From Mytilinidion resinicola (lineage: Eukaryota; Ascomycota; Dothideomycetes; Mytilinidiales; Mytilinidiaceae), in assembly GCF_010093595.1 (NCBI RefSeq), contig NW_022985438.1, positions 1,078,785 to 1,142,784 of the forward strand: a stretch of DNA of 64,000 nucleotides. The letters run 5' to 3'. Every line of letters starts with the position of its first letter. Within the stretch, counting starts at the first letter, position 1. Below the pieces are notes generated by a model. That model was not told the DNA's origin. It searched no databases and saw only the letters and a program-made list of their open reading frames with translations. Positions 20,402 through 30,330 of the stretch are shown one piece after another. The position numbers and the translations under genes are program-made.

Positions 20402-23101
20402 ATGGCGCCGCCGCGAGGCGCCATTAAATGGCCGCCCAACATCCTCGACCACTCCCTCGAACTGACGCGCGAATTTGACCGGCTCTGCAACAAACCCAGC
20501 ATCCAGACCAAGCAGGCTGTATCCTATATCGAGTTCCTCGAGTTCGGAGCCGGTATGCAGCGATTGCACGAGAAACTCATGGACATGTACCACCCCAATG
20601 GAATCATACCTGGACAGCCGACGCCCCAGGCGGCATCGAACTACATTGGCCAGCGGACGGACACCGGCTCGACTCAGTACCCATACGCCACGCAAGCCAA
20701 CCGCAGCGTGCCATCTCCATATACAAACTCTGCACCACCAGTACAGAGGCGCGGTAGCGGCTATACTCCATCTGCGTTTGCCCAGCATCCTGCGTCGGGA
20801 CAAGTCAATAGCACCTATGGCGCGAGTAAGAACGGGACCACGCCGGTATTTTCACGGCCAGGGAGTGCTCCAGTCAATGGGCAGACACAGGCGCCAAATC
20901 ATAGCGTTTCGAGAGACGGTGCTCAAGCAGTCTTTCAGTTCCACAACGGAGGTCGATCTTCCCCCGATGCGCAGGCCTCTTCAAGTTCAGGGCTACCTTC
21001 TGGAACCGGCACACCTGCAGCTGAAACCTCGCCATTATTCAGCGGGTTCTCTCAGAACACTCAGAATATCTTGAAGAAAGTGGGCGTGAACACTTCTAGC
21101 ACGGCACCTAGGGGAATACCACCAGTTGCGCCCGGTGACCGTTCTTCCTTCGTCGAAGTCTACTCGCCGTCCACCGAGGAGATCATCAATCGCATCAATC
21201 GTGCCAAGACGGGAATTCACCTCCAGCCGATGATTACTACAACCGCGAACAGCTTCCAACCGCCTGGGACGTTTCCTTCAAGACCTGATTCAAGGCCAAT
21301 GCAGTATAGGGTGGCGGACCAGAGATTGGAGCAGCAAGGAGTGAGACAGCCAGTGCCTTCGTCGTGGGCTCCGCCACCGTCTTTGTCATTCGGCCAGCCA
21401 GTGCCTTCGGTATCGGCGCGAGCAGTGCCTTCGCCATGGACGCAACCTGGAACGCAACAGCCACCTGTGCGACTTGATGCGCAGTCAATTACGCAGCCAG
21501 ACAATCATCCGGCGCGAGTTTCTGTACAGTCGACTCCACGGCCCGAAAAGCAACCAGAAGTTCCACAAGCCACCCAGCCGGAGCAGCGACCAGAGGCGGC
21601 ACCACAGCAACAGCCGGAGCCGAACTCATCGACCGAGCCAGTTTTGCAAATAAACGCGGCGAGTTCAGACCAGAATGCGATGGTGCGAACCTACTCATTT
21701 GGATCTGTTTCTACGTTGACCGACCAGGAGGTGACCCCGGAGCCCATCTCTCCAGAGCACAGTCCGATTGAGCCAACTCATCCTATGCCAATTCAAGAGT
21801 TCCAACCGGACCCAGAGGATGTGCAGTCAGAGCCGGAAATTCAGTCCGTGCGCCGGCGTGAGAGACAGAAGTCAAAACCAGAACTGAAGGGGATCCAGGC
21901 AGCCCGACGCCAGTCATCACGTAGGACTTCAAACACACCCAGCACTTATAACCTCAAGCTTCTCGCCGGTACTGCGCTTCACACCCCGACCAAGTACCTA
22001 GCCAAGCACATTCCGAATGTCACCCGCACCCCCAAAGCAGCACAAGCCCCTCTTACCGCGACCCCGGACACTTCACTGTCCCTGGCCGAATCACGCATCT
22101 CTTCTCGCTCTACCTCGCGCCCAGGATCTACTAAGGGAAAAACTGCTGCACCGAAGGCCGCCACAACCATCTCTTCGAGACCACCTCGTCGGGTTCGCGG
22201 CTTTACTGAGGCGAAAGGTCTGTTGGCAGGCGAGGCTGTCCTCAAAGCCTTCAGAGAGGCGCAGGCGCGGATGAGGATTAAGGGTTCCACGCGTTTAGAG
22301 AGAATCATCAATGCGATGAATGAAGATGATGGACGAGCGAACGGCACGGCTCAGCTTACGCCGCCTGAGAGTGTCAGCGGCAACAAGGGGACCTCGCCAC
22401 AGGACGCAATCGCCATCGACTCTACTCCATCTGAGGAGAGGGATGGCGAGTCTGCGAACAATGCCCGAAAGCGAAAGCGGAATTCCTCAGTCGGATCGGC
22501 TGCCGAGGAGGTAGAAGTCCAACGATCTACAGCAAGTAGTGGTAGGATCGAGCTTGGCAGCCCACAAGATTCCACAGAGGAGAACCCGCCTCATTGGGCC
22601 AACCGGGAGCGTGCAGGCGGACGATTCGTGTCGAAGCAGAAGGAGGTAGTCGCAAAGAAGAAGCGAAAGCAGTCAAAGGCCCGTAGTTCTACTACAGGAT
22701 CTGATGCTCCAGCCACTCCAGCCTCTCCAACCGCTCCGAAAGCCATTTCCAATAGTAGAACTCGCTCCTCCGCTGTTGGCTCTGAGGCTCCGACTACTCC
22801 GGCCGCCCCAGCCGCTCCAACTACCTCCAAAGTCACAACCAGTACGAGAACTCGCTCTTCTGCTCTTGGCGCTGAGGCTCCAGCTACTCCGGCCGCTCCA
22901 GATGCTTCCAAAGCTACTGCTAGTACGAGGGCTCGCTCTTCTGCTGTAGGCTCCGAAGCTCCGGTAACTCCCAAAGTCACTCCAAACACTAGCACTACGG
23001 ATCAGCAAGTCACCTCGCGTGGTCGGACAGTTCGTGCTTCAACCAAGGCCAAGCAGAACCAGGAAATGAGGGAGCGAGGCGTAGTAGACGGTGACGAATA
23101 G
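20402..23101 (+). CDS. Long disordered protein, probably nuclear, with C-terminal repeats
   Basis: One uninterrupted frame of 899 aa with ATG in a good CCATGG context. Only the first ~70 residues (WPPNILDHSLELTREFDRLC...) look folded. The rest is Pro/Ser/Gln-rich. Residues about 590-660 are helical (KGLLAGEAVLKAFREAQARM). A basic run KKKRKQSK and RKRKRN look like nuclear localisation signals. The C-terminus has four or so diverged copies of a unit of about 30 residues containing RSSAVGSEAP-TP. No domain is recognised. The repeats and lack of introns are consistent with a fast-evolving scaffold; a nuclear role is inferred only from the basic signals. Confidence 0.7.
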   Translation: MAPPRGAIKWPPNILDHSLELTREFDRLCNKPSIQTKQAVSYIEFLEFGAGMQRLHEKLMDMYHPNGIIPGQPTPQAASNYIGQRTDTGSTQYPYATQANRSVPSPYTNSAPPVQRRGSGYTPSAFAQHPASGQVNSTYGASKNGTTPVFSRPGSAPVNGQTQAPNHSVSRDGAQAVFQFHNGGRSSPDAQASSSSGLPSGTGTPAAETSPLFSGFSQNTQNILKKVGVNTSSTAPRGIPPVAPGDRSSFVEVYSPSTEEIINRINRAKTGIHLQPMITTTANSFQPPGTFPSRPDSRPMQYRVADQRLEQQGVRQPVPSSWAPPPSLSFGQPVPSVSARAVPSPWTQPGTQQPPVRLDAQSITQPDNHPARVSVQSTPRPEKQPEVPQATQPEQRPEAAPQQQPEPNSSTEPVLQINAASSDQNAMVRTYSFGSVSTLTDQEVTPEPISPEHSPIEPTHPMPIQEFQPDPEDVQSEPEIQSVRRRERQKSKPELKGIQAARRQSSRRTSNTPSTYNLKLLAGTALHTPTKYLAKHIPNVTRTPKAAQAPLTATPDTSLSLAESRISSRSTSRPGSTKGKTAAPKAATTISSRPPRRVRGFTEAKGLLAGEAVLKAFREAQARMRIKGSTRLERIINAMNEDDGRANGTAQLTPPESVSGNKGTSPQDAIAIDSTPSEERDGESANNARKRKRNSSVGSAAEEVEVQRSTASSGRIELGSPQDSTEENPPHWANRERAGGRFVSKQKEVVAKKKRKQSKARSSTTGSDAPATPASPTAPKAISNSRTRSSAVGSEAPTTPAAPAAPTTSKVTTSTRTRSSALGAEAPATPAAPDASKATASTRARSSAVGSEAPVTPKVTPNTSTTDQQVTSRGRTVRASTKAKQNQEMRERGVVDGDE

Positions 23102-23519
23102 GCGGTTCTTCGAATTCAAACATGCGATTACGACCGAGCGTGCCATTATACACATGTCGTCGAGGTCCCTTGATCGATGACATGAGTTTCAGCTTTGAGG
23201 GTATGTTTCAAGCTGGGACACAATGCAGCGGAGGATAAAACTTGCGTGTGATTTCTATGGGGACGTATAAGCAGTGGATGATTAATCGGAACTTACGTGT
23301 CTTTACATGCTACGTGTAGTGTGCAAAACGGCGGTACCGTAGCTGATTTGCTGGGAATGTCTAGCATTGCATACATTACGAGGGTCATTCACTTGATCCA
23401 TCTACATTACGTAGCGACTCAAATTACACGATAAAAATTCAAAAATAAAGATTCAATAACAAATGTTCGCTTCGCGTGACTGTGAGAAATTGGTGATATC
23501 ACTTGCTCAGGTGTAAGTA
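23102..23519. other. Intergenic region
   Basis: This is the 3' flank of the long disordered gene. An AT-rich AAAAATTCAAAAATAAAG stretch near 23430-23455 is noted; no gene. Confidence 0.4.
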
Positions 23520-23748
23520 CAGTACTAGGTCATAAGTTTGGGCACCCGGATATACCACTGCATGCGTTACACAGTCGATCGCTCGACACCACCGTGAGAA
23601 GTAGCTTAGCTAGTAGGTGTTCACCTTGTCAAAAGGTAGCCTACTTTCTACAGCATCGACCGTTATATCGTATTTGGAGTATGAGAAGCTCAGCGGTGTA
23701 CCTCAAGCAGCGGCAGGAGAGTGTGCCCAAACTTATGTCGCAAGACTG
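23520..23748. mobile_element. MITE family copy B (229 bp, TA-flanked)
   Basis: Best preserved of the four. The left end is CAGTACTAGGTCATAAGTTT, and the reverse complement of the right end is CAGTCTTGCGACATAAGTTT; TA lies at 23518-23519 and 23749-23750. No coding capacity. The TA flank and size suit a Tc1/mariner-mobilised MITE. Confidence 0.85.
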
Positions 23749-25041
23749 TAGCTGCAACAGTCATGTTTGAAGTGATCAGGCAAGTTTTTCAAAGATTGTA
23801 GAGACTAAGAGTGCCGGTAGAAACCTTCTTGCTTATTGGCCAGCTCTCACCAAATAGAGTCACGGAGTGGAATGCCTAATCGCCCACACCACCTGCAGGT
23901 ACCAGTACAAAGAGTCTTCCACAATACACACTGTACCTCACGCAAATAGTACACCAGCTCTCTCAACATACTAGCATTGTCTTTTAGAGCACTTGGTGAA
24001 AATAATGTTGCAAGATCTTAACAGAAAAATGCCTCCATTCAAGCTTAGCGAACTAGAGTACTGATTTGAAGTCTAGACCTTATAACGAGGCATTCTATAT
24101 GATTCAGCAAGTTGAACATGAAGTACCACATCCCTGTCAGCCTAGTCGTAGTCTTCAACATACCCTATTCCAAATACCATATTCCAGTCCCTTATCTAAA
24201 GCTAGCTATATGCCACTAAACCAACTCCTCCCGCACAGACTAGAGTCAACGCATGACGGGCCGTGAGACACTACAGGCTCTTCCTACGTCCGGTGACCCA
24301 GCGCTAAAATCAAGCCACAAAATTACCGTATAACGCAGAATTTCCGGACGCCTCTAGGAGGGAATAGCAGTCTCATAGCCAATCAGTATTCCGGCTAGTT
24401 TAGCATTAGCCCGGAAAAGGAGGTTGACCATGCTCGACTCAGTTTCCGCGCTGAATCGTCGGACGTAAAGAGAGCCTGTACTACTCCCGACAGCCCCGCC
24501 CCGAGTACCTTCAGCTCTCTGAGACAGAGTATTTCAAATACCTTGCGTCCGAAGTAGTGTATAACCGCAGATCTCGCGCCAAATGGGCAAATTCTATCTC
24601 CCCGACGCCATCATCGACATCTTGCGCTAACACTGCCGACCTCACGAATTGATTCCAAAACGGCTTCCGACACTTATACCACGGATCTCATTCCAGCGTT
24701 GCCCGCTTAACTGGCTAGAGAGCTTTATATGTGGCGGCGATCTAGCCTTACATAAAAATGCATGTCGTCATCCCAGTAGAGCGGATCCCGCTGCGCGATG
24801 ATGTAGGGAGGGCGGAGGTTAGCTAGTTCCACTCCAAACTCGACTTCATTGGGTAGCGTCGGGGCCAAGTGGGGTGCAGGATTTCCCTAGCTAGGAACGA
24901 GCGGTTTGGAGCTTTGTTAGCAGGACGCGTCTGGAATGAAGGAATGCGGGGTGGCGGAGGTACTTAAGTCGATGTGACGGCCCTTGTGGCTCTTTTCCAG
25001 CATCAAACAATAAGAATAATTGAAACTCAAGATTTGACAGT
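23749..25041. other. Gene-free stretch, possible gene relics
   Basis: No intact gene. Near 24583 a short frame reads MGKFYLPDAIIDILR and then stops; it may be a relic but is too short to name. AT-rich segments at 23940-24080 and a lack of long frames suggest decayed sequence. The last 100 bases lie upstream of the GFA-like gene. Confidence 0.35.
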
Positions 25042-25606
25042 ATGACGACTTATGAGGGAAGCTGCCTTTGCGGTCAGACGGAGTGGACGGCCACGTTGGA
25101 GAAGGACCAGACGGAGCATGTTCTTTGGTACGCGACCTCCTCGGTTTCAACTGCGGCTTCTGAAAGCGAAAAGAAGATACTAACATGCCCCACCAGCCAT
25201 TGCGATACCTGCAAGGTCCTTTCTGGCGGCGCTTTCACAATGAACCAGATCATCCCCTCTTCCGCGTTCAAGCTCGGGAAAGGCGGTGATGCGCTGAAGG
25301 TGTACACCTACTACGGCGAGTCTGTTAAGCCATACATCCTTTGACTCGTATCCCGCTCCTTCGCTCTTTCGAGCTGCTGACATGTGGTTTTTGGGTAGGT
25401 AAACCTGTCCACTGCTACTACTGCCCCAATTGCACCACCCACGTCTACCATCACCAGACTGTCCTCGGGGACAAGTACATCCTCCGTACTGTGCTGTTGC
25501 CCAAGCTTAGGAACAACCCTGTTCATGCCGAGATCTTTGGAAGGCAAAAATGCCGTGGGAGAAGGAGGTTGCGACGACGTTTGAGACGCTGCCACCGGAT
25601 ATGTAG
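25042..25606 (+). pseudogene. GFA/CENP-V-type zinc protein gene, damaged
   Basis: The parts of a GFA (glutathione-dependent formaldehyde-activating enzyme / CENP-V) domain are clear: SCLCGQTEW in exon 1 (25042-25127), CHCDTCKVLSGGAF across a 69-nt intron into exon 2 (from 25197), and YYCPNC / HHQTVLGDKYIL in exon 3 (from 25399). The CxC, CxxC and CPNC cysteines are the zinc ligands. Two lesions are visible. The phase-correct donor of the second intron reads TTAAGC at 25325 instead of GTAAGC. Near 25540 a single base is missing, so the family-like tail (KAKMPWEKEVATTF) continues in another frame to TAG at 25604-25606. It is therefore probably a recent pseudogene, unless the assembly has errors. 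Confidence 0.7.
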
Positions 25607-25943
25607 ATCGCTGGGAACAGGTATGGGTGCGGTTGGATTGTGAGCGAGGCGTTGGATGTATGTTTGTGAGGATGGAGTAAACTCGAGGAAATAGAGTAGG
25701 CTGATGGGGCCGTAGAAAGGTTGTGGGGATAGTTGGGTTGGTAGGATTGAAGTAGGATAGGATGGATGGTTGTAGTTGAGAGAAACGAGATATTTGAAAA
25801 AAGCTATGCTAAACCAGCTTTAAGTGGACACTTCATGATAGCAGAGCTTCTAGCTCATGTGGTCACTGAGATTTGAACAGGAATAAAAAATTTATGTCAT
25901 TATCTTATCGCTAGTTTAAACACGCAGAGATTGAAAGGATTCC
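25607..25943. other. Convergent intergenic region
   Basis: The 3' ends of the GFA-like gene and of msrA meet here. No gene; GGATGG-type short repeats near 25740-25780. Confidence 0.4.
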
Positions 25944-26688
25944 TCACTCGGAGAGCGCAGGAAACTTGCGAACGAAATGGGATGGACACTCGTAACCCGA
26001 AGGATCTATAGGTATATTAGTAGTGGTCTAGTTATTTTTCAGTGAGGCAACTTACTCATGTCCAAGTAGCGCTGGTGATACTTCTCCGCATCCCACCACT
26101 CTCCTGCAGGGAGAACCTCAGTGGCGACCTTCCCCTTCCACCACTCCTTGTTCACCTTGGACGTCACATCGTGGGCGATCTTCTCTTGCTCCTCGTTATT
26201 GTAGAATATAGCACTCCGGTATTGGGATCCTACATCTGGACCTTGCCGGTTTGCGGTGGTGGGATCGTGCATCTTGTAGAAGAACTCGAGCAATTGGCGA
26301 TAAGTGACTTTCTCGGGGTCATAAATAACTTGGAGGGCTTCGGCATCTGATAGCTTGCGCGTTAGTCCATATTGCTCAAACAAGTACGAAGATGATACTC
26401 ACGTCCTGTCCGACCGCTGCATACACTCCTGTAGCTTGGGTTCTTGCTGTCGCCGCCAATGTATCCCACCTTCGCGTCAATCAAGCCTTTGTTCGCGAAA
26501 GTCTTCCGATAGATGTGCTCAACACCCCAGAAACATCCTGCAGCTATAGTAGCTGTCTGCGACCCAGCTGGGTAGGTCTGTGGTGTGGGTGGTGAAGACA
26601 TTGCGCTGAATGGTCGAATAAGTCGAGAGATAAAGGACATAGAGAGGTAAGATGCGAAGACGAGAACGGCAGCGAAGAAGAGCTTCAC
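25944..26688 (-). CDS. msrA: Peptide methionine sulfoxide reductase A
   Basis: Three exons on the minus strand, 26688-26403, 26346-26056 and 26005-25944, give 212 aa. Introns are 56 and 50 nt with GTGAGT and GTAAGT donors. The catalytic motif GCFWGVEH is present, followed by VGYIGGDSKNPSYRSVCSGRTGHAEA and GPDVGSQYRSAIFY, all diagnostic of MsrA, which reduces methionine-S-sulfoxide using thioredoxin. The short last exon supplies the usual GYECPSHFVRKF tail. Stopping at the first in-frame TGA (26039) would lose this tail, so the third exon is preferred. The N-terminal ~28 residues are hydrophobic (LFFAAVLVFASYLSMSF), a possible signal anchor or mitochondrial signal. A second Met at residue 30 (MSSPP) could give a cytosolic form. 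Confidence 0.92.
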
Positions 26689-28790
26689 TGTGACGGTTTT
26701 AGGTAAGGTTTGCTGAAGTTAGTTGTTGGGTGGATGTCAAGAAGCGTGCGCGACCATGGGGATTTATATTTCAGAGGCAACTCGTTATTTGAGATGTTGA
26801 TGGCGTTGTGATAGATCCACTGCGTCACTGGGGGGTTGACAAATCGGTCCGAGGCGGAGCTTGTGCGCCACCGAAAGATTCCGAATCAACTCTCAGCCTC
26901 ACTCCTCTTCGGCAACTCTTGCCAATGCGAATCAGTAGATCAGTTCGTTAATGGCTAGAGCTCGACCAGACTACATACCTTTGGAATCAACGAGTCGTCC
27001 ACTCGCCGCAGTCATCGTCGCGAGCTGTGCCTCCATTAACCCCCTCCCTCTTTTCTACTAGCAACGTGATTCCATTTCATACTTGATCGCATGCCAGTTT
27101 CTTCAAGTCAAAATTCAAACAATTCAATTTGCAGTCTTTCAATCGATTTTTCAGCGTCTGCTCTCTTACCGGCCAAGTCGCTGCGCGGACTAGTTGCGCG
27201 AATTCGTTGGAAACATTGAAATAGCATCTACATATTCTATCAACCGGTTTTATCTAGTGAGATTGTTTAGTACCGTGGTGGGATGCTAACCTTGGCAGTC
27301 TCTAGTTTAGGTCCCTTTCTTCTGCTCCAATCTTCGCTCTTCCGTTGTTTGTCTTCTCTAATGTCTTGTCAGTGCTGAAAGAGTCGAAGCCTTGGCGCGA
27401 CACTCGGCACGCTTACATCCGCCTCGACCGAGCGATGCTGGACACAATCAAAGCACAATCTATTACACTCACTTGGTCAAGGAAGCTCGATTGTTGAGAT
27501 AACCTTAACAATAGTCTAGACTCGCCATATCGCGACTTTCTAAGCGTAGACCCACCTCGCTTAGGCCCAATGAGAATCACATCCTGGAACTATGAGCGCC
27601 TGAGGAAGGTGTGTACGTGCAGTGAGGTGTTTTTACTTCCTAGTCCAGATCTATCAAATTCCCCTTGTATAAGACCTGCCTCTTAACGATGATCCGGGTC
27701 CTGAGAGGGTTTTCCGAGGGTGGAGTGACAGGCATTAATTTAAGGTTAATCTCAACCTCAATATACGCAACTCGTTTTGATCTACTTCCAGGTGTCAAGG
27801 AAACTGCCATCCAAGCTCTAGATTACGGGCTCTACTTTACCAGTGAGCTGTTTACAGCTCTTTAGCAATTAGTGTAATTTACTATCTTGCACATACGAGT
27901 GGCATTAATGAGCTTTGGTAACATCGAAGGACTCTTACTGCGATGGTGGTGCACGATGGCCTGGTAGTCGTACATATTGGTTCTATTTCCGGATTGCAAT
28001 CCCAGTGTTCATATATTCATCCAAATCTATCTCAATCTACAAGAGCCAAACTTACCACTCACCGCAGATTCAATGGTGGGCACTGAGCAGGACTTTTAGA
28101 GTATTTCAACATCGAAAGTCATATGACACTGTCCGTGTCCTTTCGGCAGGCTGCTGCTCCGTTTCATGCTATCGTTGTTCGTGTTAGATATTGTCACTTT
28201 CATTAATAGAGACCGTCAATTCAGGGAGGCGAGAGCTTCCTCGCAATACCAGAATCTAGAAGCATGGCTATGTCCTATCCAAGTCGGCACCGGAGACTTG
28301 GCGATATGTCTTAGCCCTTAGTAGAGAAGCATGGCTATATCCCTGCACCGGATTTCTATGAACTCTCAGTGGCAGGTCACACTTAGCCCAGCCATCCGAT
28401 CCCGGTCTTCAATTGCGGTTCCCATCGAAATCCTGGAGAAGTCGACGGTTAGACCGGCACTTCCATATCAGACACGAGACTCACCCGAGTTCTGCAATTC
28501 GCTTCCTCCTATGAGCGTTATCGGCCCACCGGGCCCATTGCACAGCATACTGTTAAGGAGACAGGCAGGTGGTATGGGGTCTAGAATACGGTCAAGACGT
28601 GGAACCATAGGCGACTCAACACGATGCGAATACTATCAAGGCAGGCACCGTGGTGTGGAAGCGATCTACCTATATAAGAGCAATGGCTCTTCATGGATGA
28701 TCTTCTCTCAATCCGCAATACTGACTTTCATCGACTTGCAACTCAACACAGACGCACAATTACTCCCTTAAGAACGTTTACTCAACAAAC
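26689..28790. other. Long gene-free stretch
   Basis: No supported gene over about 2.1 kb. A short direct repeat GAAGCATGGCTAT occurs near 28260 and again near 28327. A TATA-like CTATATAAGAG lies near 28670, about 120 bp before the ATG of the secreted-protein gene, and is a plausible TATA box for it. Confidence 0.4.
28669..28680 (+). promoter_or_regulatory. Candidate TATA box of the DUF4360 gene
   Basis: CTATATAAGAGC lies about 115 bp before the ATG at 28791, a normal distance for a fungal TATA box with a short leader. It is the only strong TATA-like site close to this start. This is assigned by position and sequence only. Confidence 0.4.
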
Positions 28791-29504
28791 ATGAAGTTCT
28801 ACCGCGCACTCGCTCTTCTTCCTCTTGCCGCTGCAGCGCCAACCAACCCTAATCTCGGAGGTGTTTCTTCAGGCTCTCCAGATCCGACTCAGGTCCACAT
28901 CAAGGCAATCACCTACGGTGGGACAGGCTGCCCTCAGGGTTCTCTTGATTATATCATCTCTGATGACAGAACCACCGTCACTCTGATCTTCGATTCGTAC
29001 GTTGCATCGATCGGGCCTGGCATTGCAGTTACCGAGCAAAGGAAGAACTGCCAGCTTAACGTCGACATCACTTATCCCGGAGGATTCCAGTACTCAGTCT
29101 TCAGTGCGGACTACCGTGGCTACGCTGCGATTGACAAGGGTATCACCGGTGTACTCAAATCAACTTACTACTTCTCTGGCCAGACTCAACAGGTAACGTC
29201 GTCCTTCACATCCAATGCCTTTGATGCAACGAATGAAAAATGTGTTCCCCAAACTGACAAGTGACAGACCAGCACGGAATACGACTTCGTGGGTCCAGTG
29301 AATGGGGACTACCTGAAGCACGACGAGGCCGACAGCACCTCTGTCATCTGGTCCCCCTGCGGTGCTGAGGGCATGCTCAACATCAACTCCCAGGTCCGCC
29401 TGACAAGCGCCAATTCCTCGTCCTCGGGTCTCCTGACCACGGATTCCCTTGACGCAAAGTTCTTGCAGGTCGTCTACGTCGGCTGGCAGACTTGCAAAGC
29501 ATAG
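28791..29504 (+). CDS. Secreted DUF4360-family protein
   Basis: Two exons, 28791-29192 and 29268-29504, with a 75-nt intron (GTAACG...CAG, phase 0), give 212 aa. The first 16 residues (MKFYRALALLPLAAAA) are a signal peptide. The mature part has the DUF4360 pattern: ITYGGTGCPQGS near the start, VTLIFDSYVASIGPG in the middle, RKNCQLNV, and paired cysteines including the last WQTCKA. This family is common in ascomycete secretomes and has no firmly known activity. Introns and a candidate TATA box support an expressed gene. Whether it acts on the host, substrate or cell wall cannot be told here. Confidence 0.88.
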
Positions 29505-30330
29505 GCTTCCCTTAAGATGATTGTTGACATATTTCTAGAGGGCTAAATTCGTGTTGATGTGGTCTGGAACCTTGTGTCGGGTTGCGGGTGCGGGCCTAGC
29601 CTGGGAGTGGAGCGGATTCGTCTCAATTTCAGCTCTACGTTGCACTGAACTAGGGCGGTTGCGCCAAAGGAAGGCTGAAGCTGAGCCGCCACCTTAGGCG
29701 ACTGATCTGTACATTCTTTATATACATTCAACTTGCTTGAAACACTCCAAACTCATTGCCATGAAGTAGACCTTGGACATCAACTTGCCAGAGTAAACAC
29801 TTGCGCTCAGCCTTCATGGGCGACATACACACGAGAGGAACACGGGAGCCTCAGGCAACAGGAAGAACAACAAAATAGGGATTCACTGGTACTGTATTTG
29901 TTGCCTATACTGCATCAATGCACTTCCCCCGGCGATTCACTCGTCCCTTTAACAGTGCTCGTAATGGGTACTCTGAACGAGATGGATTTCAAACGAGGGA
30001 AAAACGCGGAATTATTGCTGATGACTAACGATAGATTTTGTTTTCAAATAGGATGTCCTAGGAAACGGTGAATACGAATGGCGATGTTGTGGCGGACCGA
30101 GAGCAAGGTAAGGGATCTGAGACAGTCACGTGCTGATAGCGATAAGCATTGGCGCGCCAAACCGAAATCGACAGTCTGTTGTTGTCCCAATGTTGACGTT
30201 TCTCCGAGAAAGCAGGAGCTCCCCAACATCAATACCTCCACCTCACTAACTACACCACCACGCGGGCTTCGACAAGCCTTGAGACGCATTTCGCTACCCA
30301 CACGGATCCCATCATTTAGTTGCGTCAACC
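29505..30330. other. Intergenic region
   Basis: No gene recognised. It separates the secreted-protein gene from the kinesin gene; the last ~100 bases (CCACCTCACTAACTACACCA...) look like a fungal leader. Confidence 0.4.
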
